Source: Sphingopyxis sp. (GTDB taxonomy: Bacteria > Pseudomonadota > Alphaproteobacteria > Sphingomonadales > Sphingomonadaceae). Taken from it: a DNA stretch of 64,000 nucleotides. This document shows, in pieces, positions 41,591 to 49,391 of this stretch (its first letter is position 1; each line of letters opens with the position of its first letter). The position numbers were made by a program, and so were the translations under genes. Location of the stretch: contig NZ_JAIBES010000008.1 in the NCBI RefSeq assembly GCF_019459305.1, positions 1-64,000 of the forward strand. The letters run 5' to 3'. The notes beneath the pieces are model-generated. The model ran no database searches, was not told the origin of the DNA, and worked only from the letters and a program-made list of their open reading frames with translations.

Positions 41591-42541
41591 ATGGACACCC
41601 GCCACCTCGTCGACCGTGAGATTGCGCCGTTGATCGACCTGTTTCCGCGCGTCGAACTTAATTCGGCGCCGATCGCCGATATTCGCGCCAAGGCGGCAGA
41701 GACCTATGCAATCCTGCCGCCACCGGCGATCGTGCCAGAAGAGTTCATCATCCCGTCGGTGCATGGCGGACCCGATATCGCCGTCTATCTCTTCCGCCCC
41801 GAAACGATCCGACCCGATGCCGGTGCGATCCTGCACATCCATGGCGGCGGTATGGTGATGGGGTCGGTCAAGCTGATGCAGGGAGGTCCAGCGATGCTGG
41901 CCGCCACTGTGGGCGTGCCCGTCGCCTCGGTCGAATACCGCCTTGCGCCCGAGCACCCCTTTCCAGCGCCGCAGCAGGATTGCCATTCGGCGTTGACGTG
42001 GCTCGCGGAGCAGGCGGGCAGCCTCGGTTTCGACGCAAGCCATATTGTTGTAGCGGGCGAAAGTGCGGGCGGCGGGCTAGCCGCAGCGCTCGCGATCATG
42101 GCGCGCGACCTCGGCGGGCCCGCGATCGCGGGACAGTTGCTCACCTATCCGATGCTCGACCACCGGACCGGCAGCGACAATTGCCCCTACTCCAATCCGG
42201 TAACGGGCGAGTTCATCTGGACGCGCGCCGCCAACCGATTCGGGTGGGCGGCGCTCAAGGGGGGATATGAACTCGACGATGAACGGCGCGGCTGGTTCTC
42301 GCCGAGCTGCGCCGACGACCTGTCGAACCTGCCACCCGCCTATATTGCGACTGGTAGCCTGGACCTCTTCTTCGACGAAAATCTCGACTATGCTCGCCGC
42401 CTCGTTGCGGCGGGGGTGCCCGTGGACCTCCACAGCTATGCTGGAGCAATCCATGCGTTTAACGCCATCCCCGACGCGGCGCTGTCGCAGCGCTTCAACG
42501 GTGGGGTAATGGCGGCGGCGGCCGTGATGACGCAGCCATAG
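41591..42541 (+). CDS. Alpha/beta hydrolase of the hormone-sensitive-lipase family
   Basis: A 316-aa esterase. The oxyanion motif HGGG (LHIHGGGMVMGS), the nucleophile elbow GESAGG (VVAGESAGGGLAAALAI), the acid in TGSLDLFFDEN and the His in GAIHAFNAIP are all present. YRLAPEHPFPAP is the family signature. ATG 41591 has GGAGG upstream; the earlier ATG at 41525 adds 22 unrelated residues. It is the last gene before the IS91-type repeat. Confidence 0.92.
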   Translation: MDTRHLVDREIAPLIDLFPRVELNSAPIADIRAKAAETYAILPPPAIVPEEFIIPSVHGGPDIAVYLFRPETIRPDAGAILHIHGGGMVMGSVKLMQGGPAMLAATVGVPVASVEYRLAPEHPFPAPQQDCHSALTWLAEQAGSLGFDASHIVVAGESAGGGLAAALAIMARDLGGPAIAGQLLTYPMLDHRTGSDNCPYSNPVTGEFIWTRAANRFGWAALKGGYELDDERRGWFSPSCADDLSNLPPAYIATGSLDLFFDENLDYARRLVAAGVPVDLHSYAGAIHAFNAIPDAALSQRFNGGVMAAAAVMTQP

Positions 42542-42671
42542 CGGTTGAGTGGCCGGGCCCAGCAATGGCCGTTGCACGACCCGCTATCGCGGATTGGCGC
42601 TAGCCTCGACGTAAAGCCGTCCAGCGAGCGCCGCTCCTGATTGAACGTCCGCGGCCATAGGCAGACCCTTT

Positions 42672-42694
42672 CGACTCCTTCAACTGAGGAGTCG
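42672..42694 (+). promoter_or_regulatory. Hairpin sequestering the integrase ribosome site (copy A)
   Basis: CGACTCCT (42672-42679) pairs with AGGAGTCG (42687-42694). The 3' arm contains AGGAG, the Shine-Dalgarno 7 nt before ATG 42699. The same hairpin occurs in copy B with a loop one base longer. Confidence 0.65.
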
Positions 42695-42698
42695 AACG

Positions 42699-43098
42699 AT
42701 GAATGAGCTTATCCAGATTGGCCCGATCAGCCGCTACGTCAGCGCCTGCTCGACGACATGGCGATGCGGCGGTTCGGGCCAGAGACGCAGCGTAATTATC
42801 TGCGCGACGTCGGACGGTTCGCAACCTGGCTGCAGCGCTCTCCCCACACCGCGACCGCCGAGGATATCCGGCAGTTCCAGTTCGAGCAGCTCGAGGCGGG
42901 CGTACCGGCGCCCACGATGAACAGCATCGTTGGCGCGCTTAGGTTCTTCTTCACGCACACGCTCGACCGCCCCGATCTCGCGCGCAAGCTGATCCGCGCC
43001 AAGCAGGTTCGCAAGATCCCCGTCGTCCTGACCATGGCCGAGGTGAAACGGCTGCTCGATGCCACGCGCTGCCTCAACACCAGGATGCACTGTCGGTT
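42699..43098 (+). pseudogene. Truncated, frameshifted tyrosine recombinase (XerC-like)
   Basis: It starts MNELIQIGPISRYVSAC; the frame is lost at codon 12 by a one-base deletion relative to the intact copy at 60523. It continues in another frame as MAMRRFGPETQRNYLRDVG and LDRPDLARKLIRAKQVRKIP up to LLDATRCL. The catalytic domain (R...HxxR...Y) is absent. It is cut at a joint with a peptidase fragment on the opposite strand. Confidence 0.9.
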
Positions 43099-43335
43099 GT
43101 CCTGCTGGAACAGGTGGGCGGCTTCGTGTGCGAAGAACCAGTCGAGCCACAAAGCGTTGTCCGAAGCCAGCCGGACACGGGCTCCCTCACCGTCGAAGTG
43201 CATGAAAATCTGGTTCGGCAAAGTGCCGCCCTGGCTCGAGATGCGGCCGTTCTTCTCCCGTTCGTCGTCCATCGACACATAAAGTTCCGGCTTGAAAGAC
43301 AGCGGACCATATATCGAAGCGAAATACTTTATGGC
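43098..43335 (-). pseudogene. Internal fragment of a zinc metallopeptidase (M61-like)
   Basis: The minus strand reads YFASIYGPLSFKPELYVSMD, then SDNALWLDWFFAHEAAHLFQQDN, ending at the integrase fragment. HEAAH is the zinc-binding HExxH motif, and the layout resembles secreted M61-type peptidases. Both ends of the gene are missing: the left by the integrase repeat, the right by a joint with an EAL fragment near 43335. Confidence 0.55.
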
Positions 43336-43580
43336 CTGCGGAAGCGCTCGGTCTCCACACCCTCGGCAACGACCTGCAAATCCAAGCCCCGCCCGAAATC
43401 ACAGCCTTCACGATCGAGCGCGCATGGGTGTTTTCGAGCATCTCAGCGATAAACGATGGATCGATCTTGACCTTGTCCAACGGGAACTGACGGAAGTAGC
43501 TGCAGCTCGAATAGCCTGTACCGAAATCGTCGAGAACGATCTGGACCCCGAGATCGCGGATTCGGTGGACGCCGCCATGT
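43336..43580 (-). pseudogene. Fragment of an EAL-domain (cyclic-di-GMP phosphodiesterase) gene
   Basis: Reading the minus strand gives IRDLGVQIVLDDFGTGYSS, then FPLDKVKIDPSFIAEML and IVKAVISG. After a frame change near 43395-43405 it continues GLDLQVVAEGVETERFRR. These are consecutive EAL motifs (DDFGTGYSS, KIDxSF, AEGVET). The start, the EAL motif itself and the end are gone. Confidence 0.7.
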
Positions 43581-43666
43581 CAGAGTACCACCGACGTGCT
43601 GGCCCGACGTCTCTTGGTTACAGGGATGCGTTGAAACCTTGCAAACCCGACAAATAGCTCCATATA

Positions 43667-43682
43667 CCATCCATGTGGATGG
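43667..43682. promoter_or_regulatory. Palindromic operator candidate upstream of the RHH gene
   Basis: CCATCCATGTGGATGG is a perfect inverted repeat (7-bp arms, 2-bp centre) that ends just before GGAGG, the ribosome site of the RHH regulator gene. RHH proteins typically bind short palindromes over their own promoters, so autoregulation is likely. Confidence 0.6.
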
Positions 43683-43694
43683 AGGATGGATGAT

Positions 43695-44111
43695 ATGAAC
43701 GGGAATGTGCATCTGCTACGCCCAAAAGCCGACAGCGAAAAGATAACGATTAACCTCGGCTTCGTTGACCTCGGCAATATCGACCTGCTCGTTCGCGAAG
43801 GCTTTTACTCGAACAGGAGCGACTTGATCCGGACCGCGATCCGCAATCAAATCGAACGGCACGCGGAATCTACCCAACGGTCGCAAGTCCGCAGCGAGCT
43901 CGATCTCGGCATACGCCATTTTACGCGCGGCGATCTGGAACAAGCGGAGGCATCGGGCGCTCAGCTGGATATCAACGTCCTGGGGCTCGCATCGATCGCG
44001 GACGATGTTTCGGTGGAACTGGCATTAAGCGCCATCCGGTCGGTGACTGTCCTTGGAGCTTTTCACGCCAGCGCAGAAGTGAAAGCCGCACTTGCGGACC
44101 GCACTCGGTAG
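43695..44111 (+). CDS. Ribbon-helix-helix (CopG-like) regulator paired with PHB depolymerase
   Basis: 138 aa from ATG 43695 (GGAGG nine bases upstream; ATG 43686 would overlap the site). The RHH core is SEKITINLGFVDLGNIDLLV then GFYSNRSDLIRTAIRNQIE, the beta strand and two helices of a CopG/MetJ-type DNA-binding dimer. The C-terminal part (LDINVLGLASIADDVSVELA, SVTVLGAFHAS) forms a second, beta-rich domain that may sense a ligand. It is encoded 35 bp before the depolymerase, a pairing I recall from other sphingomonads. Confidence 0.83.
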   Translation: MNGNVHLLRPKADSEKITINLGFVDLGNIDLLVREGFYSNRSDLIRTAIRNQIERHAESTQRSQVRSELDLGIRHFTRGDLEQAEASGAQLDINVLGLASIADDVSVELALSAIRSVTVLGAFHASAEVKAALADRTR

Positions 44112-44146
44112 TCCGCCAGGGCACCAACTTTGAGGAATCGAATGAC

Positions 44147-45244
44147 ATGATTGCAACACCATCGCTGATGGCAGACGCGTTGCGGCTCACAAGATCGGGC
44201 GATCTGCGCGAAGCCACCCGTCTAATTCAGGCGGGCTTGTCGAAGAATCTTTCGAATGCACCTCGTGCAGATGCTCGGTCGGCAGCCGTCGTCGACGTTA
44301 CGCCTAGCCGACTGGCCTTGGCTCTGCCCAGTCGTGTGCCAGAAATTATGCCCGACGCAGCCACCCCTTCCGGATTGCGGGACCCGGGGATCTTCGAGGA
44401 ACGCCGTTTTATCGGCGCCGAAGGCAAAATGAGTTATATGCTCTATCGTCCGTCGAGCGTGAAAGACGGGATGCCGGTGGTCATCATGCTACACGGCTGC
44501 ACACAAGGGCCAGAAGATTTCGCTCGCGGCACCGGCATGAATGCGCTCGCCGACGAGATGGGCTTTGTTGTGGCTTATCCGCGCCAGACATCGGCGGCAA
44601 ATTTGCAGCGTTGCTGGAACTGGTTCAAACCCGGTGATCAGCAGCGGGACAAGGGAGAACCGGCGCTGATCGCCGCAACCACGCGCCAGATCGTTTCCGA
44701 ACTCAAAGCAGACGCTCACCGTGTCTATGTCGCCGGCTTGTCAGCAGGCGGCGCGGCCGCAGCGATCCTGGGTGCAGCATATCCGGACATTTACGCGGCG
44801 ATTGGCGTCCATTCAGGCCTGGGGTGCGGAGCAGCTCGCGACATGCCATCGGCATTTGCCGCGATGCGCAATGGACCGCCAAAATCGCAACTAGGCGGGA
44901 AGTCCCGGCAATTCGTGCCTGTCGTCACCTTCCATGGCGACGGTGATGCGACCGTAAATGAAGAAAACAGCGCGCACATCATAGCTGACGCCGAGCACCA
45001 GTGCGGAATAGATTTGATCCTTCGCAAGGAGACAGGCGGATGGCCGGCTGAGCGCAGATATACCCGCGAAACGCACAGCGAGCCGGGTGGCAATATTATG
45101 ATCGAGCGGTGGACAGTCCATGGCGCAGGGCACGCCTGGTCTGGTGGTCATCCGTCGGGAACCTATACCGACCCGAGCGGCCCGGACGCATCGCGTGCGA
45201 TGATGGGTTTCCTCCTCCGCCATTCTCTGGCGAAGGACGCCTGA
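44147..45244 (+). CDS. PHB depolymerase-family esterase
   Basis: A 365-aa esterase of the PhaZ/LpqC type (extracellular catalytic domain type 1, short-chain polyhydroxyalkanoate depolymerase). The N-terminal 85 residues begin ALRLTRSGDLREATRLIQAG, as in intracellular-type PHB depolymerase-like proteins of rhizobia and sphingomonads. The catalytic parts are the oxyanion segment MLHGCTQGPEDFARGTGMN, nucleophile GLSAGGAAAA, acid in FHGDGDATVN and His in GAGHAWSGG. No secretion signal is evident, so the location is unclear. It is controlled probably by the RHH protein just upstream. Confidence 0.9.
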   Translation: MIATPSLMADALRLTRSGDLREATRLIQAGLSKNLSNAPRADARSAAVVDVTPSRLALALPSRVPEIMPDAATPSGLRDPGIFEERRFIGAEGKMSYMLYRPSSVKDGMPVVIMLHGCTQGPEDFARGTGMNALADEMGFVVAYPRQTSAANLQRCWNWFKPGDQQRDKGEPALIAATTRQIVSELKADAHRVYVAGLSAGGAAAAILGAAYPDIYAAIGVHSGLGCGAARDMPSAFAAMRNGPPKSQLGGKSRQFVPVVTFHGDGDATVNEENSAHIIADAEHQCGIDLILRKETGGWPAERRYTRETHSEPGGNIMIERWTVHGAGHAWSGGHPSGTYTDPSGPDASRAMMGFLLRHSLAKDA

Positions 45245-45392
45245 CGGCGCGCTGCCATTGCAGAAAACACGAACGTGGAAATCCTGCTTTGGCTGGTTTC
45301 TGACCAGCGGCTTTCGGGCGTGGATCCAAGATAGCCGACGTTCGCCAGCACCTCGCGCGGGCGCGCGTAAAGCGACGAATTGCGGACGTTCG

Positions 45393-45866
45393 CTATTTTT
45401 GATCAAGCGCCAAAATGTCGCGTGTGATCTTAGCCTCATCGCTCGCAATCTCAAATATGAACGCGGGCGAACAGGGTGACTGAAGAACCGTCATGAGGTC
45501 AGGATTGTGATGAAATATTTTTGGCATCGTAGCGTTGGCAGATGTCTCGGGCGATGGGGCGCGTAAGGCGATCAGGAACGGGCCTTGGCCCATTTCGTCA
45601 GGCAGGGCAAAAGTCGAGTTGTCCCACCTCGCTGTGAAGGTCTGTTTGACATCTCCGATCAGTGCCTCCTCAACTCGAACCGTCAATCTAGCATAATAGC
45701 CTTTGTCGCGGATCACCTCGTATTCCGAGATCCTTCCGACAACTACCACATCGGCATTTTTTACGTCGGGGAGGTGTAACTCGTTCGTTACTCGGCATGC
45801 CAGAGCTGGTTGGCTCGCAAGCATCGTAACGACGGCCGCCACCGCTAACCTAAGGCCCGTCTGCAT
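45393..45866 (-). CDS. Secreted hypothetical protein, cysteine-containing
   Basis: 157 aa from ATG 45866 (AGGAGC about 9 nt upstream), with signal peptide MQTGLRLAVAAVVTMLASQPALA-CRV. The mature domain (DADVVVVGRISEYEVIRD in outline, YYARLTVRVEEALIGDVKQT, GQGPFLIALRAPSPET) resembles the NTR/OB-like beta domain of small secreted proteins with an immediate N-terminal Cys. The family is not established. A second Cys pair member is QSPCSPAFIFE. Confidence 0.7.
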   Translation of the reverse strand: MQTGLRLAVAAVVTMLASQPALACRVTNELHLPDVKNADVVVVGRISEYEVIRDKGYYARLTVRVEEALIGDVKQTFTARWDNSTFALPDEMGQGPFLIALRAPSPETSANATMPKIFHHNPDLMTVLQSPCSPAFIFEIASDEAKITRDILALDQK

Positions 45867-46114
45867 AAGACTTGCTCCTGAAAACTGCGCCTTGCACGGC
45901 ACCTTCACAGAGTAGGCCGCTGATTGTTAATGTCCGCTCACCATCCATTCCGGCCGCGCCAGCCACCTTAGCGACTCCGGGCAATGCAACCGCTGGGACT
46001 GGCCGACAGCGTGCTGGTGGCTTTTGGTTCGAGATCGGCGAAAGCTGACGTCGCAATTATTACCGGTGGATCGAGGCGGATCGACCGCTCGGGCCTTACG
46101 TGTTAGGTCGAGTC

Positions 46115-46912
46115 ATGGGTGAGAAGGTTTCCGGCTGGCCGGACGAACTTGACGACGAGGGGGCGATGGACCGACTGCAGTCGATCCTGCTTCTCGGCTG
46201 TGAGGGCAACCAAGACTTATCTCGAGGACGGGACTACAAGGCGATGCGCCGCGCGCTATTGGATCGCTCCGACTTGGCCGATGTGGTGCCGAGATTCGTC
46301 CGGTCACAACGCGATCTTTCTGGATTTTGGACCTATATAAAGAACTTCGCGCCCAGCTACGAACAGCGGCGTGCCCACGTGCGTGAGAATATGACACCGC
46401 TGTTTGACCGGGTGGAAGGACATACGAGGCCGCCCGTTAGATCGAACAGATGGACCGGCAAACGTACGGCCAGCCAGCAAGCCCAGGTCGTGCTGGCGCT
46501 GGGACTTGACGCGCTCGCGGGCGTTGACGCTTTGCTGGATGATCAAGAGCGCTCTCTTCACAACGGCGGACCGATCGAACCGGAGCGGCTTGAAGCCATT
46601 GAACACCTGAAAGCTCTTCATGCAGAGCTGGGGGAGCTCATTCGCCTCGCGGAAGCTGAGTTACCGTTAGATGATCAGCTACGCCGTGTGAGATCATTGA
46701 AAGATCAGGCACTAAGCTGGGTCAAAAGCCCTGCTGGTTTCGCAGCTGGAATGGTACCATTGACGGGCTTCTCCTGTGTTTTAGGCGTAGGGGTGTACTA
46801 CTTGGTCAACGCCATTGCACCGGAAGCTGCGAGCGCCATAGCGGCGGCAACCACCGGTGCTCATGTGACGGGTGCGACTATTTTAGGGGCTCGGGAAAGT
46901 GGCAGTCGTTAA
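46115..46912 (+). CDS. Putative effector-type protein: soluble helical N-domain plus membrane C-terminus
   Basis: 265 aa from ATG 46115 (GTG 46100 and ATG 46166, the latter with GAGGGGG, are alternatives). The N-terminal domain (about 20-110) reads RDYKAMRRALLDRSDLADVV, then RSQRDLSGFWTYIKNF and YEQRRAHVRENMTPLFDRVE. This FW-x-YIK...Y-x-x-RR...PL pattern resembles an N-terminal module I recall from abortive-infection and effector-associated proteins. A helical middle follows, and the C-terminus has two hydrophobic segments (GFAAGMVPLTGFSCVLGVGV and ASAIAAATTGAHVTGATIL). This is the layout of a membrane-acting effector. Assignment is tentative. Confidence 0.55.
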   Translation: MGEKVSGWPDELDDEGAMDRLQSILLLGCEGNQDLSRGRDYKAMRRALLDRSDLADVVPRFVRSQRDLSGFWTYIKNFAPSYEQRRAHVRENMTPLFDRVEGHTRPPVRSNRWTGKRTASQQAQVVLALGLDALAGVDALLDDQERSLHNGGPIEPERLEAIEHLKALHAELGELIRLAEAELPLDDQLRRVRSLKDQALSWVKSPAGFAAGMVPLTGFSCVLGVGVYYLVNAIAPEAASAIAAATTGAHVTGATILGARESGSR

Positions 46913-46922
46913 AGGAAACGGC

Positions 46923-47192
46923 ATGTGGAAAGCAGTGGTCCTCGCGTTGGTGCTAAGCGGATGTGACAGCCGCCCCGACCAATGGGACGCCTTTGTCTAT
47001 CCAAACTCCGCGGATCTCTCCGGATATGAGCGTATTGCGGGCTTCAAAAGCTTTGAGTTATGCCAGAGGGCTGCGATCGACAGGATGCGCTCGATCCAAC
47101 GCGAGAGCGGGGGCGATTATGAATGCGGCTATAAGTGCGAGGCCGATCCAACCCTTGGAGGTCTAAATGTCTGCAAAGAGACCCGCAAATAG
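46923..47192 (+). CDS. Small lipoprotein
   Basis: 89 aa from ATG 46923 (AAAGGAAACGGC upstream). MWKAVVLALVLSGC is a lipoprotein signal with the lipobox L-S-G-C. The mature part is rich in cysteine near the end (DYECGYKCEADPTLGGLNVC), suggesting two disulphides. It starts 11 bp after the preceding gene, so it is likely co-transcribed. Family not recognised. Confidence 0.72.
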   Translation: MWKAVVLALVLSGCDSRPDQWDAFVYPNSADLSGYERIAGFKSFELCQRAAIDRMRSIQRESGGDYECGYKCEADPTLGGLNVCKETRK

Positions 47193-47280
47193 CCGCTATA
47201 AGGCCTAATCATTTCATCGCTGATCCGACGTAGGACCCCGGCGGGATTTGAAAAATCCAAATCGATCATCGGAGGGAACC

Positions 47281-47619
47281 ATGATGAAAGACGTGCTGGA
47301 GGTCGTCGCCAATCTAGCTGCCATCCTCACGGGCATAATCGCGGTGCTCGCCTATTTTCACTTCATTTGGGGCGAACGGACGCGGCGGCTCGCGCTTGAG
47401 CATCACCTTCGACAGGAAGCGCTGAACTCCCAGGACGAAGGTCGCCGCACGGCGATCCACCTAATGGCATATTTGTCGATGACCGAGGCCGAGGTCTTGC
47501 GCGCAGGATTCCAGAGCAAGCTAGTTTGCTCGGAGCCTGGGGTCGATGATCAGGGCCGCGCCCACCGCCTCTACTTTCGGTACAATGGCGCAGACGTTCA
47601 ACGCCATCCTCCGTTTTAA
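47281..47619 (+). CDS. Small single-pass membrane protein
   Basis: 112 aa from ATG 47281 (GGAGGGA upstream). One N-terminal helix, VANLAAILTGIIAVLAYFHFIWG, precedes a charged cytosolic part (LEHHLRQEALNSQDEGRRT, LSMTEAEVLRAGFQS) with a beta-hairpin end. The topology resembles small proteins found beside phage-defence or toxin genes, but nothing more can be said. Confidence 0.65.
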   Translation: MMKDVLEVVANLAAILTGIIAVLAYFHFIWGERTRRLALEHHLRQEALNSQDEGRRTAIHLMAYLSMTEAEVLRAGFQSKLVCSEPGVDDQGRAHRLYFRYNGADVQRHPPF

Positions 47620-47709
47620 TTCTTCCAACGTGGCCGAAGGCAGTCAGCCGGCTTTTGGTCCGGAAGTGCGGCAAACCAGACTACGCGTCAGACTTCGACC
47701 CTGCATCAT

Positions 47710-48165
47710 CTAACCCGCAGGGTTGGAGAACTGGACCGGCTCATGCCCCGGAATAGTCAGCACCGCCCGATCGGTTTCACACCATAAATGGCCCGTTCCG
47801 CCGCACTCGAGTTTTCCGTAGTCCTCATCGGACACGATCAGGATCGGGATAGCCGCACCATAAAGATAGTCGGCGACCAGCGCGCCGATGGTGAGGATCG
47901 GGTCGCTCCGCGTCGTAATCACCCCGGCGGGTGCCCGCCTGGTCCGCGCGAGTTCGACGAGGGCACTCGAAGAGGAAGAAGAACCCCGGCTTCCTGGCAA
48001 CGCGAGCAGCCGATTGGCGAGCACCGCGCCCCGCTGGGGGTGCGTGGCATCGACGATGCGCCCGGTTTCCAGGTCGACCCCGCCCCACAGGCTCAGTGGC
48101 TCTGTGAGCTTCAGTAAGGCCCCGCTCGCCATTCCCTCGATCAAAGCGTGTCCGTGGGTCAGCAT
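47710..48165 (-). CDS. Aconitase X swivel domain (AcnX small subunit, DUF126)
   Basis: A 151-aa subunit of a two-piece AcnX enzyme. It has the family's serine run SRGSSSSSSALVELARTRRA, which closes over the active site, followed by PAGVITTRSDPILTIGALVA. Bacterial AcnX enzymes dehydrate cis- or trans-3-hydroxy-L-proline to pyrroline-2-carboxylate; archaeal and fungal ones act on related hydroxy acids. It overlaps the large-subunit gene by seven bases, at the end of the six-gene operon. Confidence 0.87.
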   Translation of the reverse strand: MLTHGHALIEGMASGALLKLTEPLSLWGGVDLETGRIVDATHPQRGAVLANRLLALPGSRGSSSSSSALVELARTRRAPAGVITTRSDPILTIGALVADYLYGAAIPILIVSDEDYGKLECGGTGHLWCETDRAVLTIPGHEPVQFSNPAG

Positions 48166-49391
48166 GGCGTCGCCACCGCGCCCGTTTCGGCCGACCGGAT
48201 GCAGCGCTCGAGCGTCATCAGCGCCACGCGCCGCCCCAGATTGCCGGGACCATAATGGGCATATTTTCCCGATGTCGTCAGGATCAGGCCCGACGTCTGG
48301 CGAACCACGGGTGCGAGATAGGTGCAGGTGTCGACGATCATGTTAACGCCAAAGGCGCGCAAGGCGTCAAACGCCGGATTCGCCGCGACCGCGGCCGCGA
48401 TCTCGCGTGAGGTCGATACATAGACCTCGGTCTCCGGCGACCGGCGGCGGCCCTCGACCGCGCGGTTAAGCTGTGCGAATTCGCGGATCGAATAATGCGG
48501 AGTACCGAGACACACCGCCGCGACCACCTCGCCCTCGACCGCGCTGCAAAGGGATGCGATTGCCGCCGCGGGCTCCGTCGGTGCTATAACCTCGATCTTC
48601 ACGCCCTCGGTCGGCATGGCTGCGGCCTCTGGCGTCACGCCTTCGGCATGGAACAGCGCGAGCGCACCCGACGAGGCACCCGTCGCCCCGAGCGCTTTCA
48701 GTTCGTCCTCGCTCGCATCTAGCGGAAGCCCACGCAAGTAGGGGACCATGCCCGGCGCGCGGCGGCCGACGACATAGCCGATCGCCGCGAAATAGAGGTC
48801 GCGCGGCAATCCGGCCGCCCGGACAGAGGGCAGTTCTAACAGAATCTCCGGTCGCCTCGCTTCGTCGCGATGCAGCCCCGCGAGCGGTACGCGTCCGGTC
48901 AACGCCGCGCAGAGGTCGGTGAAATCACCATAACGGTCGGTCCGCGCGCCGAGCACTGAATTGATGAAGACGATCGCATTTGACTCCGCCCACGCGACAT
49001 GCTCGCCGCGCCGCGGACGCGCCATCCGCTGATAGGGCGCGCAGGTGAGCGTCGGTAGGCATCCGAGCTGCTCGTGCAAGCGGGTCAGCGTCTCCTGCTG
49101 CGCGATGATTTCCGGGGGACCACAATGCCAACCGGGGTGGGTGACATCGACCGCGGCGACATTGAGTGTCGTCGGAACACGGACCTTTCCACCGAGATCG
49201 ACAAAATGCCGCGCAAAATCGATACTCGACGGTCCGTGATACAGGCAGCCGTCGATATGCGCCGACTCGATATCAATGAAGCGATCGGCACCGCATGCGG
49301 CGCCGTAACGCACAAGAAACGCCATCGCGCGCGCAGCAGCCGCGCCATGCTCGCCCGCCAGCAGCGCATCGTCGATCGGTTCGAGCTTCAC
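48159..49391 (-). CDS. Aconitase X catalytic subunit (AcnX, DUF521)
   Basis: 410 aa. DUF521 hallmarks are ESAHIDGCLYHGPSSIDFA, KVRVPTTLNVAAVDVTHPGW, NSVLGARTDRYGDF, the cysteine motif NMIVDTCTYLAPV and the C-terminal SGKYAHYGPGNLGRRVAL. These supply the iron-sulphur or metal ligands. Next to an ornithine-cyclodeaminase-family reductase it is best read as 3-hydroxy-L-proline dehydratase, whose product the reductase turns into L-proline. Which isomer it uses is not visible. It shares a four-base overlap with the reductase gene. Confidence 0.88.
   Translation of the reverse strand: MKLEPIDDALLAGEHGAAAARAMAFLVRYGAACGADRFIDIESAHIDGCLYHGPSSIDFARHFVDLGGKVRVPTTLNVAAVDVTHPGWHCGPPEIIAQQETLTRLHEQLGCLPTLTCAPYQRMARPRRGEHVAWAESNAIVFINSVLGARTDRYGDFTDLCAALTGRVPLAGLHRDEARRPEILLELPSVRAAGLPRDLYFAAIGYVVGRRAPGMVPYLRGLPLDASEDELKALGATGASSGALALFHAEGVTPEAAAMPTEGVKIEVIAPTEPAAAIASLCSAVEGEVVAAVCLGTPHYSIREFAQLNRAVEGRRRSPETEVYVSTSREIAAAVAANPAFDALRAFGVNMIVDTCTYLAPVVRQTSGLILTTSGKYAHYGPGNLGRRVALMTLERCIRSAETGAVATPC

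Larger units (their letters stand above)
42564..43098 (+). repeat. Direct repeat copy A: truncated 5' end of the IS91-associated integrase
   Basis: This 0.53-kb segment is nearly identical to 60385-60925, including 135 bp upstream of the integrase start. The coding part matches the intact integrase up to codon about 130 (MAEVKRLLDATRCL), then breaks off. In addition, one C is missing after ATCAGCC near 42732, which frameshifts codon 12. The copy is therefore a dead fragment. With copy B it brackets about 17.3 kb in direct orientation. Confidence 0.9.
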
